Of a DNA stretch of 64,000 nucleotides, positions 20,597-30,444 are shown in pieces. Position numbers and translations under genes: made by a program. Below the pieces are notes generated by a model. The model worked only from the letters and a program-made list of their open reading frames with translations, did not search any database and was not told where the DNA came from. This stretch comes from Prostheceraeus crozeri (taxonomy: Eukaryota > Platyhelminthes > Polycladida > Euryleptidae): positions 1 to 64,000 of the forward strand of contig CAJQUW010015465.1 of NCBI GenBank assembly GCA_907163375.1. The letters run 5' to 3'. Within the stretch, counting starts at the first letter, position 1; each line of letters begins with the position of its first letter.

Positions 20597-21127
20597 TTAT
20601 AAATCAATGGTTTGAAAGAGATAAAATAGATACAGCTGATAACTATCATACAGCGAGCAATGATAACCATACAGGACTTTGGCAGTGTTGAGGTAAGGAG
20701 GAAAGAAGCATTGGTTATGAACGTAGCTACTACAACGAACAGACAAAATAGGAACACACAAATCCTTAAAACGTTTCGTGACTTCATGATAATGTTGATT
20801 CACTCTACTATCCCAAGGCGGGAGCAAAATATCATCAATGATTAGATTGGGAAATACTTTCCTCTCCTTACCAGGATTATTACAAAAGATGCGTATAACA
20901 TTGAAAGCAGCTAACCATCGTTTAAAGTCAATAAGAAGAGCACTTTCACAAGAAAAGCCATAGTCTTGCAAATATTTCAGATTAAGTCCATGAATGTGTT
21001 TTCTCGCCCATTGATCAACATTGGGATCGCAGTTGGCATGTTGATGATAGACACTAACAATCTGATATGTCCAATTGTTCATAGCAATAGCACTGAGCTC
21101 CTGTACAGGTTCACCCTCACAATCCAT
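20597..21127 (-). CDS. DEDD exonuclease-like protein
   Basis: 176 residues. FMDCEGEPVQELSAI near the N-terminus provides an Asp-x-Glu pair, followed by WARKHIHGLNLKYL, then FKRWLAAFNVIRIFCNNPGK, LPPWDSRV, and an HNQ motif, an order that resembles 3'-5' exonuclease-fold proteins found in some invertebrate Polintons. A splice acceptor-like TTTTAG just before GCTTCTATC suggests the first strand may come from an upstream exon. Beyond about residue 150 the sequence is hydrophobic and less convincing. Function is inferred. Confidence 0.4.
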   Translation of the reverse strand: MDCEGEPVQELSAIAMNNWTYQIVSVYHQHANCDPNVDQWARKHIHGLNLKYLQDYGFSCESALLIDFKRWLAAFNVIRIFCNNPGKERKVFPNLIIDDILLPPWDSRVNQHYHEVTKRFKDLCVPILSVRCSSYVHNQCFFPPYLNTAKVLYGYHCSLYDSYQLYLFYLFQTIDL

Positions 21128-21179
21128 AAAAATGATGATAGAAGCCTAAAACGGAAATTTACACATCTAAGGAAACGTT

Positions 21180-21305
21180 CTATAACATATTACAAAATGA
21201 AGAATTACATCGATGCTTTTCACGACAAAATACACAAATGATATGATGGCAACGAAGAAGTAAAATGTATCTAATAAGACCACGTCTACGACACTCAAAG
21301 CACAT
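21180..21305 (-). CDS. Small RING-like finger
   Basis: 41 residues from an internal Met that gives MCFECRRRG, then RCHHIICVFCREKHRC and CNML: C-x2-C, C-H-H, C-x2-C spacing typical of half a RING. A longer frame starts further upstream but overlaps the end of the gene at 21340. A very small, tentative gene. Confidence 0.3.
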   Translation of the reverse strand: MCFECRRRGLIRYILLLRCHHIICVFCREKHRCNSSFCNML

Positions 21306-21339
21306 AAGCGAATTGTCATAGGGTAGAGTTAGGAAAGGA

Positions 21340-22115
21340 CTAGTAATTCTCCTTCTTTGATTTGCGTTTTGATGTAGCATTCTTCTCCGACTTGCGCTTC
21401 GTACCACTGCTGTTAAGGATTTGATCAATTATGTCGTCCACGTTGGGTGGTTTCGGAATATATAGGATGGATTCCATATGCATGGAGAGAGAGGCTATTT
21501 TATTATCCTTGTGTCGACCATAATATAGCCCATTCACTTTGAAAAGGATATCCCAAGTACCTTCTCCGAGCTCATCACATCTGATGGGTATTGAATGATC
21601 TCCATCCTTCTTATAGTAAGTACACCAATGTGATACCGGTAGGCAAATGTGATTACCATCCCAAATCTTTCTATAGGGAGTATCCTTGTCATCTCTCGCC
21701 TTCCACTCTTGAGCAAGAGGAGTAGGAATGTCCATATTTAATGTCACGTACTCCTCAATAATATCAAGTTGGTGGCGAATGTACGGACTCACGGGGATCA
21801 GTATGTAGTCCCAATACTGATTGTGCATTATCTTGACATCCGTGGAAGGGAGCATTCCCGTTTGGAGTACTACGCTATGATCATCATAACGCAAGGCTTG
21901 TTTAAATTTACGCTGTAGCGGTGTAGGATTATGTACCTTGGATGTTTCTTCCACTGGCCTCAGTTGTAGATGATCTGACCGTAGCGAACCTTGTAACGTT
22001 TGACCGCCATTTTGTCCTACTAGTGCAGCAGATGGAGTAGATGCCTGAAAATGAAAAAAGATTGTATTAAGTTTACGTTCAAGGGAGGAGAGGGAGGGAA
22101 GTAGCGACTTACCAT
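21340..22115 (-). CDS. Unknown spliced protein at the right end of element 1
   Basis: The ATG (22113-22115) forms the end of the first exon, an intron runs 22112-22045 (GTAAGT donor, TTTTCAG acceptor), and the second exon runs to the stop at 21340; about 235 residues. The pattern 'ATG | intron | GCATC' is the same as at the start of the PolB gene. The protein has an aromatic middle (HWCTYYKKDG, TWDILFKVNGLYYGRH) and a Lys-rich tail (KRKSEKNATSKRKSKKE) that looks like a nuclear localisation signal. No family is recognised; a nuclear DNA-binding role is possible. Confidence 0.6.
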
Positions 22116-22219
22116 TTTAGTTGGATAATAGAACAGGGAACTAGAGAGAGAGAGAAAATGTGCGTCCGTCACTCGTGTGATTCAACGATGGAATGATTCT
22201 CACTGTGGAAGGCTCGCTA

Positions 22220-22265
22220 TTTATAAAGAAATGCTTGATTCTCATTGGATGATGATCCTCATTGG
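22220..22265 (-). promoter_or_regulatory. CCAAT and TATA promoter at the right end
   Basis: On the minus strand CCAAT occurs at 22265-22261 and 22248-22244, then TATAAA at 22225-22220, about 105 bases before the ATG at 22115. It mirrors the PolB promoter in spacing and lies just inside the right terminal repeat. Confidence 0.55.
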
Positions 22266-22271
22266 ACAATA

Positions 22272-24521
22272 ACATCAAGCTGATTCCAAATCTGGCCTCC
22301 GTTTTCCAATCCGATGCTTCGTTTTGAAGCTAGAGCCCAAAACGTCCCAAATTCTAACTCTGTCGTTTTTCGCCAATGTCCCAAAATCTTAAATGGCGTC
22401 TCACATCTAAACGAAGACAGATAGGAACAAGCCGATTCTTTCACTGAATTTGTCTCACTCTTAGCTTTCAAACGAGCTATCGCACGACAAAATCCGTCCA
22501 CTGGAAGCCAAAATCGAAGCAAGCTGTCCAGAGGGGGGGACGTCAGTGAAAATTTTTTCTCTCCGATTGAGCTGGAAATACACCATTTCCATGTAGAATT
22601 TGACGCTGAATCCGAATCTGGCCTCCGTTTTCCCATCCGACGCTTCGTTTTGGCTCTACAGTAGGCAGCCATCGCAAAAATTCTAACTCTGTCGTTTTTT
22701 CGAAAAATGTTGAAAATTTTTTCTCTCCGATTGACTTGAAACTCACCATACAGATAAAGAATTTGACGCTGATTCCAAATCTGAAATCCGTTTTCCAATC
22801 CGATGCTTCGTTTTGAAGCTAGAGCCCAAAACGTCCCAAATTCTAACTCTGTCGTTTTTCGCCAATGTCCCAAAATCTTAAATGGCGTCTCACATCTAAA
22901 CGAAGACAGATAGGAACAAGCCGATTCTTTCAGTGAATTTGTCTCACTCTTAGCTTTCAAACGAGCTATCGCACGACAAAATCCGTCCACTGGAAGCCAA
23001 AATCGAAGCAAGCTGTCCAGAGGGGGGGGACGTCAGTGAAAATTTTTTCTCTCCGATTGAGCTGGAAATACACCATTTCCATGTAGAATTTGACGCTGAA
23101 TCCGAATCTGGCCTCCGTTTTCCCATCCGATGCTTCGTTTTGGCTCTACAGTAGGTAGCCATCGCAAAAATTCTAACTCTGTCGTTTTTTCGAAAAATGT
23201 TGAAAATTTTTTCTCTCCGATTGACTTGAAACTCACCATACAGATAAAGAATTTGACGCTGATTCCAAATCTGAAATCCGTTTTCCAATCCGATGCTTCG
23301 TTTTGAAGCTAGAGCCCAAAACGTCCCAAATTCTAACTCTGTCGTTTTTCGCCAATGTCCCAAAATCTTAAATGGCGTCTCACATCTAAACGAAGACAGA
23401 TAGGAACAAGCCGATTCTTTCACTGAATTTGTCTCACTCTTAGCTTTCAAACAAGCTATCGCACGACAAAATCCGTCCACTGGAAGCCAAAATCGAAGCA
23501 AGCTGTCCAGAGGGGGGGACGTCAGTGAAAATTTTTTCTCTCCGATTGAGCTGGAAATACACCATTTCCATGTAGAATTTGACGCTGAATCCGAATCTGG
23601 CCTCCGTTTTCCCATCCGATGCTTCGTTTTGGCTCTACAGTAGGTAGCCATCGCAAAAATTCTAACTCTGTCGTTTTTTCGAAAAATGTTGAAAATTTTT
23701 TCTCTCCGATTGACTTGAAACTCACCATACAGATAAAGAATTTGACGCTGATTCCAAATCTGAAATCCGTTTTCCAATCCGATGCTTCGTTTTGAAGCTA
23801 GAGCCCAAAACGTCCCAAATTCTAACTCTGTCGTTTTTTGCCAATGTCCCAAAATCTTAAATGGCGTCTCACATCTAAACGAAGACAGATAGGAACAAGC
23901 CGATTCTTTCACTGAATTTGTCTCACTCTTAGCTTTCAAACGAGCTATCGCACGACAAAATCCGTCCACTGGAAGCCAAAATCGAAGCAAGCTGTCCAGA
24001 GGGGGGGGACGTCAGCCGAAAATTTTTTCTCTCCGATTGACTTGAAACTCACCATACCGATGCAGAATTTCACGCTGAATCCGAATCCGGCCTCCGTTTT
24101 CTCATCCGATGCTTCGTTTGGGCGCTACACACGAAAACGTCCCAAATTCTAACTCTGTTAAAATTTTGAAGAAAAATTTTTTCTCTCCGATTGACTTGAA
24201 ACTCACCCTACCGATGCAGAATTTCACGCTGAACACGAATCCGACCTCCGTTTTCTCATCCGACCACTCCTTCCACTCGAAACAACCCATTTTACAACCC
24301 AACATTCAGCAGATTGCACCAAAAACATCACACACTATAGCCTCAAGACTAATCCTGGCGGTCGCCCAAGTCCACCACGACACTCTATCGTTCCAGAGGG
24401 GGGGGACTCAGACACGAAGCACCACGGCGGCCGACCACGACACTCTGCCGTTCCAGAGGGGGGGGGAGTCAGCGATGGCGGCCATCTTGCGCTATCTGGT
24501 GTTTGTCACTTCCTTACTACT
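22272..24521. repeat. Right terminal inverted repeat of element 1
   Basis: Reverse complement of 138-2612, with three complete ~490-bp units (boundaries near 22541, 23031, 23520, 24010) and one partial unit, so it is about 220 bp shorter than the left arm. The outer ~450 bp differ from the left arm at roughly eight positions. Long open frames (such as 22950-23990 minus) follow from the repeat structure. Confidence 0.95.
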
Positions 24522-25115
24522 ATCTACATGGGTCCACATCACTATTCGGATTCAAGAAATGAAACATGAATTTAGTGAACCATAAAATCATGCCGATGAA
24601 AATTGGATTAAAAACATGAAATTTCAGTCAAGAAAGCACAATAGGATCTCGACTTTTTCATGAAGACTTCCATAATAATGCCGTTCATGAAATTCCCTTG
24701 ATCATCAACATAGTTTCCGCTTGCTTACGATGCTTGTTAGCAAATATTCATTCCTTTTGAAATCCACTTTGCTTCAAGCTACACATCTGTACTACTCCGA
24801 TTCATCATTTCTCTTACTTGCACGTCTCATCTTCCGTCTCTTATTCACTGTATATAGCCATTTTATTATTTTATCACTCATCACATATTTGTATTACGTT
24901 TTCCAAGTTGGAAGCAAACGCTTTGACTTTTGACTTCACATATAAAGAGGCCTCATGTCGGTAGTATATAAATTTACAAAAGTTTAGCTTTTTAAAAACT
25001 GCTCAAATAATTTTTTGGACCTTTACATATAAAATCTTTTCATATAAAAATTTTCACTGTATACTGATGCTTTTTGAGTCGACACTCTGACTACTATATA
25101 CTTGCTCTATGAATG
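24522..25115. repeat. Right flank of element 1: remainder of copy A
   Basis: After the target duplication (24522-24527) the sequence aligns in opposite orientation with 30893 down to about 30445: the shared words CATCACTATTC, TTCAAGAAATGAAACATGA, AAAAAATTATTTGAGCAG and GAGTCGACACTCT. It is host sequence; the frame 24721-24933 is not supported as a gene. Confidence 0.75.
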
Positions 25116-25893
25116 TCACGCATCTGCAAATAGGCCTACTAAGCCCAACCGATGTCCTCCTGAAAATCTTGATGTAGATTTCACGCTTCCGACAGATGGT
25201 TCTGTTGCCGTGTGATTAGAGGACATGCTTGCATTCTTTAACAGCAACGTCGGCCGGTTCCAGCATGCCTACGGCTGAAGAAGTGGACACAATCGGGCTG
25301 AAGTGTTTGTTGCATCTGCTCTCTATGCTGAGGTTCGATAAATTAACTCTATTCCTGAATTTAAATTCTATATTTTATTCTGGGAATCAACTATCTACTT
25401 TCTTTAGATTAAAAAGTAGTAAAATTACACTAATTCTGTTACAATGTAATACAGAATAGAAGGTGTTTATTTTTATTGAGATACATGAAGTTATCGAAAC
25501 ATAAATAAGATCAAAGACAATAAGCTACAAACTTGCAAAATGCGTACATGAATGAATAAAATACTTCTTCATACAAATGGGATGAAAATTATTTTGTCAG
25601 CTTCCAAGGATTTAGTCTTCTATTCGCTACGAAGCCAACAAATGGTCACAAAACATTTTCATCACAAAAAGTTCTCGCACTTTGTTTCCTGAGAAGCGGA
25701 GAAGCAAACATTTCACATTAGAAAAATAAAGATAGTTTTTAAGGCCTGAAGACCTACTCGTGTAAGGCTACCGGATCTTCTTCACATGAAAAACAGACCT
25801 CTGGAATAAAATCATTATCATGGAACGTTGGTGATTAAATTGGAAGGAATCACTGACTCTTGAACATTTTTCGATTTATCAAGAATATAAATA
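25116..25893. other. Host spacer without recognised gene
   Basis: AT-rich sequence with only short open frames. I see no RNA gene or clear repeat in it. Confidence 0.4.
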
Positions 25894-26418
25894 CCGTAAA
25901 ACCTGTAATATAACGGCAGTCTAGAGAAGGAGTTGAAAAATTGAATGGCACCCTCTAATTTAACGACACTTTGTTTAAAACAGGAAAATAGTTTGTAGAA
26001 TGCTATGGAGCTATTTTTAGAGGCTGGGTAGTCCCATTCAATGGAGTTGAATGGCGAGTTGAATTTTGACGATGATGCTGAAGGTGATGCGAATGACGAG
26101 GACAGCTACAACAGCGACGTGTCACTTGATTTTCACTAGTGAGTTTGTGATTTCTAACCAGTGATTACCGGTAACCTGTGTTTGTAAAATTTTGTCATAT
26201 AGATAGATGCAGAGTTCTTATGTTACATGTTTTCGCTTTTTATCTATTAAATTTACAGATTTAAGATAAAAATTACAGAAAATTTCATCTCTAAATTCTG
26301 ATCAGCTAGTCGAAAAATAGAACGGCACTCTCTAATTGAACGGCACCTCTAATTAAACGGCAGTGCGGGGAAGGTTTGAAAAATAGAGCGGCATGCCGTT
26401 CAAATAGAGGTTTTCCGG
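25894..26418. mobile_element. pogo/Tigger-like DNA transposon remnant
   Basis: TA dinucleotides flank imperfect inverted ends: CCGTAAAACCTGTAATATAA on the left and, on the other strand, CCGGAAAACCTCTATTTGAA on the right, the 'AAAACCT' type of end common in pogo-like elements. Inner sub-terminal copies read AACGGCAxx-CTCTAATT. A plus-strand frame ending near 26139 codes a short acidic tail (FDDDAEGDANDEDSYNSD) of the kind found at the C-terminus of Tigger transposases. At 525 bp it is an internally deleted, non-autonomous copy. Confidence 0.6.
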
Positions 26419-26429
26419 TATATCAATAT

Positions 26430-26750
26430 CACAACACAATTTCTTCTTTGCATTGAATATTATTTCATCACCACATGGGTCCCAACACATTGGGATAAGG
26501 CAAAACCATTACAACTATAGAAATACAAATGTCAACTAGTTGGTCACATTTGTTCACATACATTCGGTCCTATGTCCAGTTCACAATTCTTCTCTATTCA
26601 TCTCTGTCCTGCGCGATCTTCTTCTACTCGGTGATGGCCTTTCTCTCCTTGGCTACAAAGTCCTTCCATCTCATCATTGGGCGCCCGTATTGTCTCCTGC
26701 CTTCCACTTGCATTGCCTCTGTCCTCTTTGCAGGCCAAAATTCAAATTCT
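26430..26750 (-). mobile_element. LINE 3' fragment
   Basis: Read on the minus strand, 26745-26580 codes a decayed reverse-transcriptase C-terminus: RRQYGRPMMRWKDF, then a second block with AQDR, the usual 'GRP..RW.D....A.DR..W' ending of many LINE ORF2 proteins, with stop codons inside. The following 3' tail includes CCCAATGTGTTGGGA, an inverted repeat. Decayed and 5'-truncated. Confidence 0.5.
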
Positions 26751-26876
26751 AAAAAGTTTATTTCCAAGTAGTTGGACAAACTTTAGCAGCAGTTAACTGA
26801 AACAATTCTACAAGAAGTCACTGGAGTAGTCAACATGACAATTTTTGAAATTGAATGAGAGGATTTTAGTAGGAAC

Positions 26877-28192
26877 AAAGATATTTAATATTATAAAGGG
26901 CTAGATAGGAGATAGACGTATTTTTACCTTGTGTGCAACGAAACCAGTGAAAATCAGCTGATAATGCCTGAATTTGTAAATATTTGTAAGCGAGCTACAC
27001 AATTCCTTTTCATTGCCTCTTTTTAGTAACTACAGAACTGAAACGCATTTTAATGATAAATCAAGAAATTTTTATGTATGTATAAATACAGCTTCCAAAT
27101 TGCAATAAATAATAGTCTATTCTACTTTTTCAGATGTTCTGCAAAACGCAGTTGTAAATAAGAGCATCCTGTTGATACAATTCTTTCAATTAGACTTCAT
27201 TGCATTATTTTATATCAGTTGATTACTAGATCTGAAGAGCGCATGTTATATAGGAATAGCACAAATGAAAAACAATTGTTTCATTCTTAGATAAGAGCAT
27301 AGTGAAGTTCACTTACAATTCACCAAATACATGACTAAATGACTTTTCTGAACAGAAAAATGAACCGCGTCTTTACTTTTGATCATGCAGATTGTTTCTT
27401 TGTAATAAGTACGAAGCCTGGCCATGGTTGCACATGTATATCGTTGCTGATTGCCAAGCTTGGCAATAATCTAACGTGTAAATGTAATTTTGCGGCAAGA
27501 AATTACATGATACAACAGAAAAAATATACATGAATTATCAGAAAATTTGATATAAAATTGACTTAAGCGAATAAAAACAAACAGCTACGTATGTTATACA
27601 ATGCACATTGACAGACATCCGATGATCGATTCCACTTGGACCTAAAATGCCATCTGTTCATTATTTGCAATACATAGATCCATGTTGTAGTGTCAGCCTG
27701 GTGACTAACTCGAAGAGCGTTGTTGACATGGCTGAGCCTTATTAATAGTCAATTCCTCTGTAATATTCGGATTCTCACTGAATTTGTTAATGGTCATGAA
27801 TTCTACAGAGGGAGTTGTGTGTTCCTCAATACCCCATCAGTCTTCATCTGAATATTTTGTCTTCCAAATTGATAGTAGCCTACTGCATTAAATTGCTGTA
27901 TTACCGCTCTCATCTTTAACAATCTTTTTCAGGGAAACTACTGAACGAATATTCTTGAAACATATCATATAATATCAGTGAATTATGCTTTTTCCAAGCC
28001 TTTTTGCTCAAAGTTGCTCGAAATTTCCAAGGCTTTTGTCGCATAGCACACCGTTCAGCAACAAAACAGCAATTTCGCCCCATTGCCGTAATGCTTTTTT
28101 TGCCACGATAAGGACCGTACTAAAATGGGTTCAAATTTAAACATCTATTTCTCATCTAGCCCTTTTAAACAATCAAATATCTTTGAGTAGGA
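26877..28192. repeat. Segment bounded by ~45-bp inverted repeats
   Basis: AAAGATATTTAAT...AAGGGCTAGATAGGAGATAGA at 26877-26922 returns inverted at 28146-28192 as AAAGATATTTGATTG...AAGGGCTAGATGAGAAATAGA. About 1.3 kb apart, no transposase frame inside, and no clear target duplication. Probably a non-autonomous DNA transposon of unknown family. Confidence 0.45.
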
Positions 28193-28615
28193 GTCATCAT
28201 AGTCATGCATGTTCATAGATTATGTCAGTGGCTTGCTTTCGTCCTCCATTCTCTACAGATGACCTTCATCAAAAATGGGCAATGATAAAATAATATCATT
28301 TATTCTGAGGAAATGATCATTTTTAATCATTCAATTTTTGAAAAATGATGTAGAAAAATATCATCGAAAAATGCCTTTCCATTATATTTTCTTATCATAG
28401 AGATTCTTCGCATTTTGTATTGAAGCAATTTGGTCTCTTTCGTTTGTTCTACCCATGTCCTTCCCATTGGTTTATTCATGCAGCGAAAAGCAACAGGCTA
28501 TTGTCTGCAGTCAGTCTATCACACAAATTGTCAAACAATGCAGGACTGTAGGTGCAGGTTTGTGATTCGAGTGCATGAAGCTGAAATCAAAACTTGCGAT
28601 GTCTATGATGTATAG
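28193..28615. other. Host spacer without recognised gene
   Basis: Contains an ATGAT-rich stretch around 28270-28370 that resembles part of 30050-30130, possibly another short repeat. No gene is seen. Confidence 0.3.
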
Positions 28616-28623
28616 GCCATAGA

Positions 28624-29836
28624 CAGTGGCGTCGTCCCCGTGCCTGCGAGGCCTTCGCCGCATACCCAAAAATAGTTATTTACGTTCATAAAACAAAGGT
28701 TCAAATAGTTTTAATTTTTTGTTTTTGAGAGCATCTTTACGTTTACACCTTTACACACACTTTACAGTTTCAAGTCACTATTCTCAAATACGTTCCGTTG
28801 CTCAGCTGTTAACTGCAGAGATCTTCAAGCGATCACACAATGCGCTGGGGATGTGTTCACAGCAAATCACAGAGATTTGCGTGTTTGTGTGATATGTGGA
28901 GCGTGTGCGCTTAGCTCGATCGTCTCCTCCCGATAGAAACCAAGAAGCAAATATATTGCAGCAATACAAGAAAAGATCTATTTATAAATTCTTAGATTCA
29001 GTTATCTGAATGCGCAAATTTTCCCTATTCGTGGCTTTGCCAAATTTTGGAGAAGATGATGACGCGTTGAATCGTCGTGTCTGCGTTAACCAATGGCTGA
29101 ATGTTGGATCGGGAGGTTAGAAGCCGCAGAAAGGAGATAGCGATGAAGGTTCCATAATTTGATGTGGGATTCAGTCAGAGATAATGATTCAGGACATATT
29201 CTCATATTATGTTTATGGCGGCGATTTCAACAGTGGTTATTTTCTACACCGGCCAGTCGTCCGAGGGATTATGCAGAAAACTCGAGCCACCGTACACGAA
29301 GTTCATGGCATTGAAATAAAAACTAAACCACTCTCAAGGGATAGAATATCAGGAGGAGCACAAAAAACATTTTAGCAGCCCTAAATTTGAAACATGCAAG
29401 TGATTGACAAGCTATAATAATCACAACAGAGACTTGCGTTGGCGAGAGCTTCCTCGAGAGTAAATGTTCTCTATAGTGATCTCACCAAAGCGATCAAGCG
29501 TCATGTGAGAAATCAGCGTCATGTGCAGAATAGTCTACATTGGGTATTCTATGGATTTCAGTGTACCTTTCATTTAAATATCAGTATCTATTTCTCACAT
29601 CATTTCATTCTGTAGTCATGGATGCCAGCATGATTTGAATGTTCATGTACTTGTACAAGTTTGAAAATTCACTGAAATTAAGTATTTATGAATTAAATTA
29701 ATAATTATTAACTAATTATTATTATTAGATTAATTAATAAATTTATTATTTTATGCAGTTCATGCTGTCTGCTGCAGAAATATAGGAATCCACTTTGGAG
29801 CGAAGGCCTATGGTCTGGGAGCACGCGACGCCACTG
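28624..29836. mobile_element. Non-autonomous hAT element (family 1, copy a)
   Basis: Ends CAGTGGCGTCG, with inverted ends sharing CAGTGGCGTCG...GGCCTTCGC. The 8-bp flanks are GCCATAGA (28616-28623) and GCCATAAT (29837-29844), six of eight identical, as expected of an aged hAT target duplication. 1,213 bp, no transposase frame. A second member lies at 30975. Confidence 0.75.
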
Positions 29837-29844
29837 GCCATAAT

Positions 29845-30444
29845 GCCTACATAGCTTTTGATATACAAGAAGCTTTGCATGACAAAACTGCTTTATTTGC
29901 TCTTCCATTATTTGGAATCTATCGATGCTGCATGCGATCTAAATTTTATTTCATTGCTAAGAGCAGTAAAAGTAGCATGATAGCAGTGTAAATCGAAAAA
30001 TTCGTATAACTAGATCTATTCACGGTGTGAAAATGGTACAGTTTCATCTCAAAAAATGAAATGATATACATTTTATAAAATTCGTGAAATGATGTCATTG
30101 CCGATCTTCATGCATAGATCTTCATTGTACACGTAATATAATATAATTGCAATTACAATGTATTTACAGTGTATATATCCTTCTGCTATATTGTTGCCTG
30201 ATGATCGGTGACATTCATGTCATCCGTGAAACTTCAAGTAATAGCAGCACATAAATGATCTAACTGAAGTTTGATTTCATTATTAAAGCTTTATTCTCCT
30301 TCAATATTGAGCACTATTAATACTGAAGTTGGAACACACAAATCGTCAGTATATAATATATCTATTAATGACATAATTATGATGTCAACCAACTGACGGC
30401 TTTCAAACAATCAAGAGGAACAATACCCGATATGCTGTACCGGG
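29845..30444. other. Host spacer without recognised gene
   Basis: AT-rich, no supported gene or RNA. Confidence 0.35.

Larger units (their letters stand above)
138..24521. mobile_element. Polinton/Maverick element 1 (fossil, broken, fairly recent)
   Basis: A 24,384-bp element flanked by a perfect 6-bp duplication (ATCTAC at 132-137 and 24522-24527), starting AGTAGTAAGG and ending with its complement. AG ends and 6-bp duplications are typical of Polintons. Inside are PolB, rve integrase with chromodomain, FtsK/HerA-type packaging ATPase, adenain-like protease, double-jelly-roll capsid protein, penton-like proteins and small basic core proteins, which together define the family. Genes on the plus strand lie left of 14500, apart from 5320-5757 and the penton pair; the morphogenesis block lies on the minus strand. 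It is broken, with about five breaks in the core genes, but the outer parts of the terminal repeats differ by only about 1-2%, so insertion was recent in evolutionary terms. Confidence 0.95.

Noticed and set aside
20458-20787. Hydrophobic 109-residue minus-strand frame
   Set aside because: Overlaps both the exonuclease-like gene and the PolB-domain-like gene; hydrophobicity seems to be a frame effect, though a small membrane protein cannot be excluded.
29660-29760. Possible replication origin in the AT-rich TTAATTAATA stretch
   Set aside because: Simple AT-rich sequence inside a hAT element; nothing else supports an origin.
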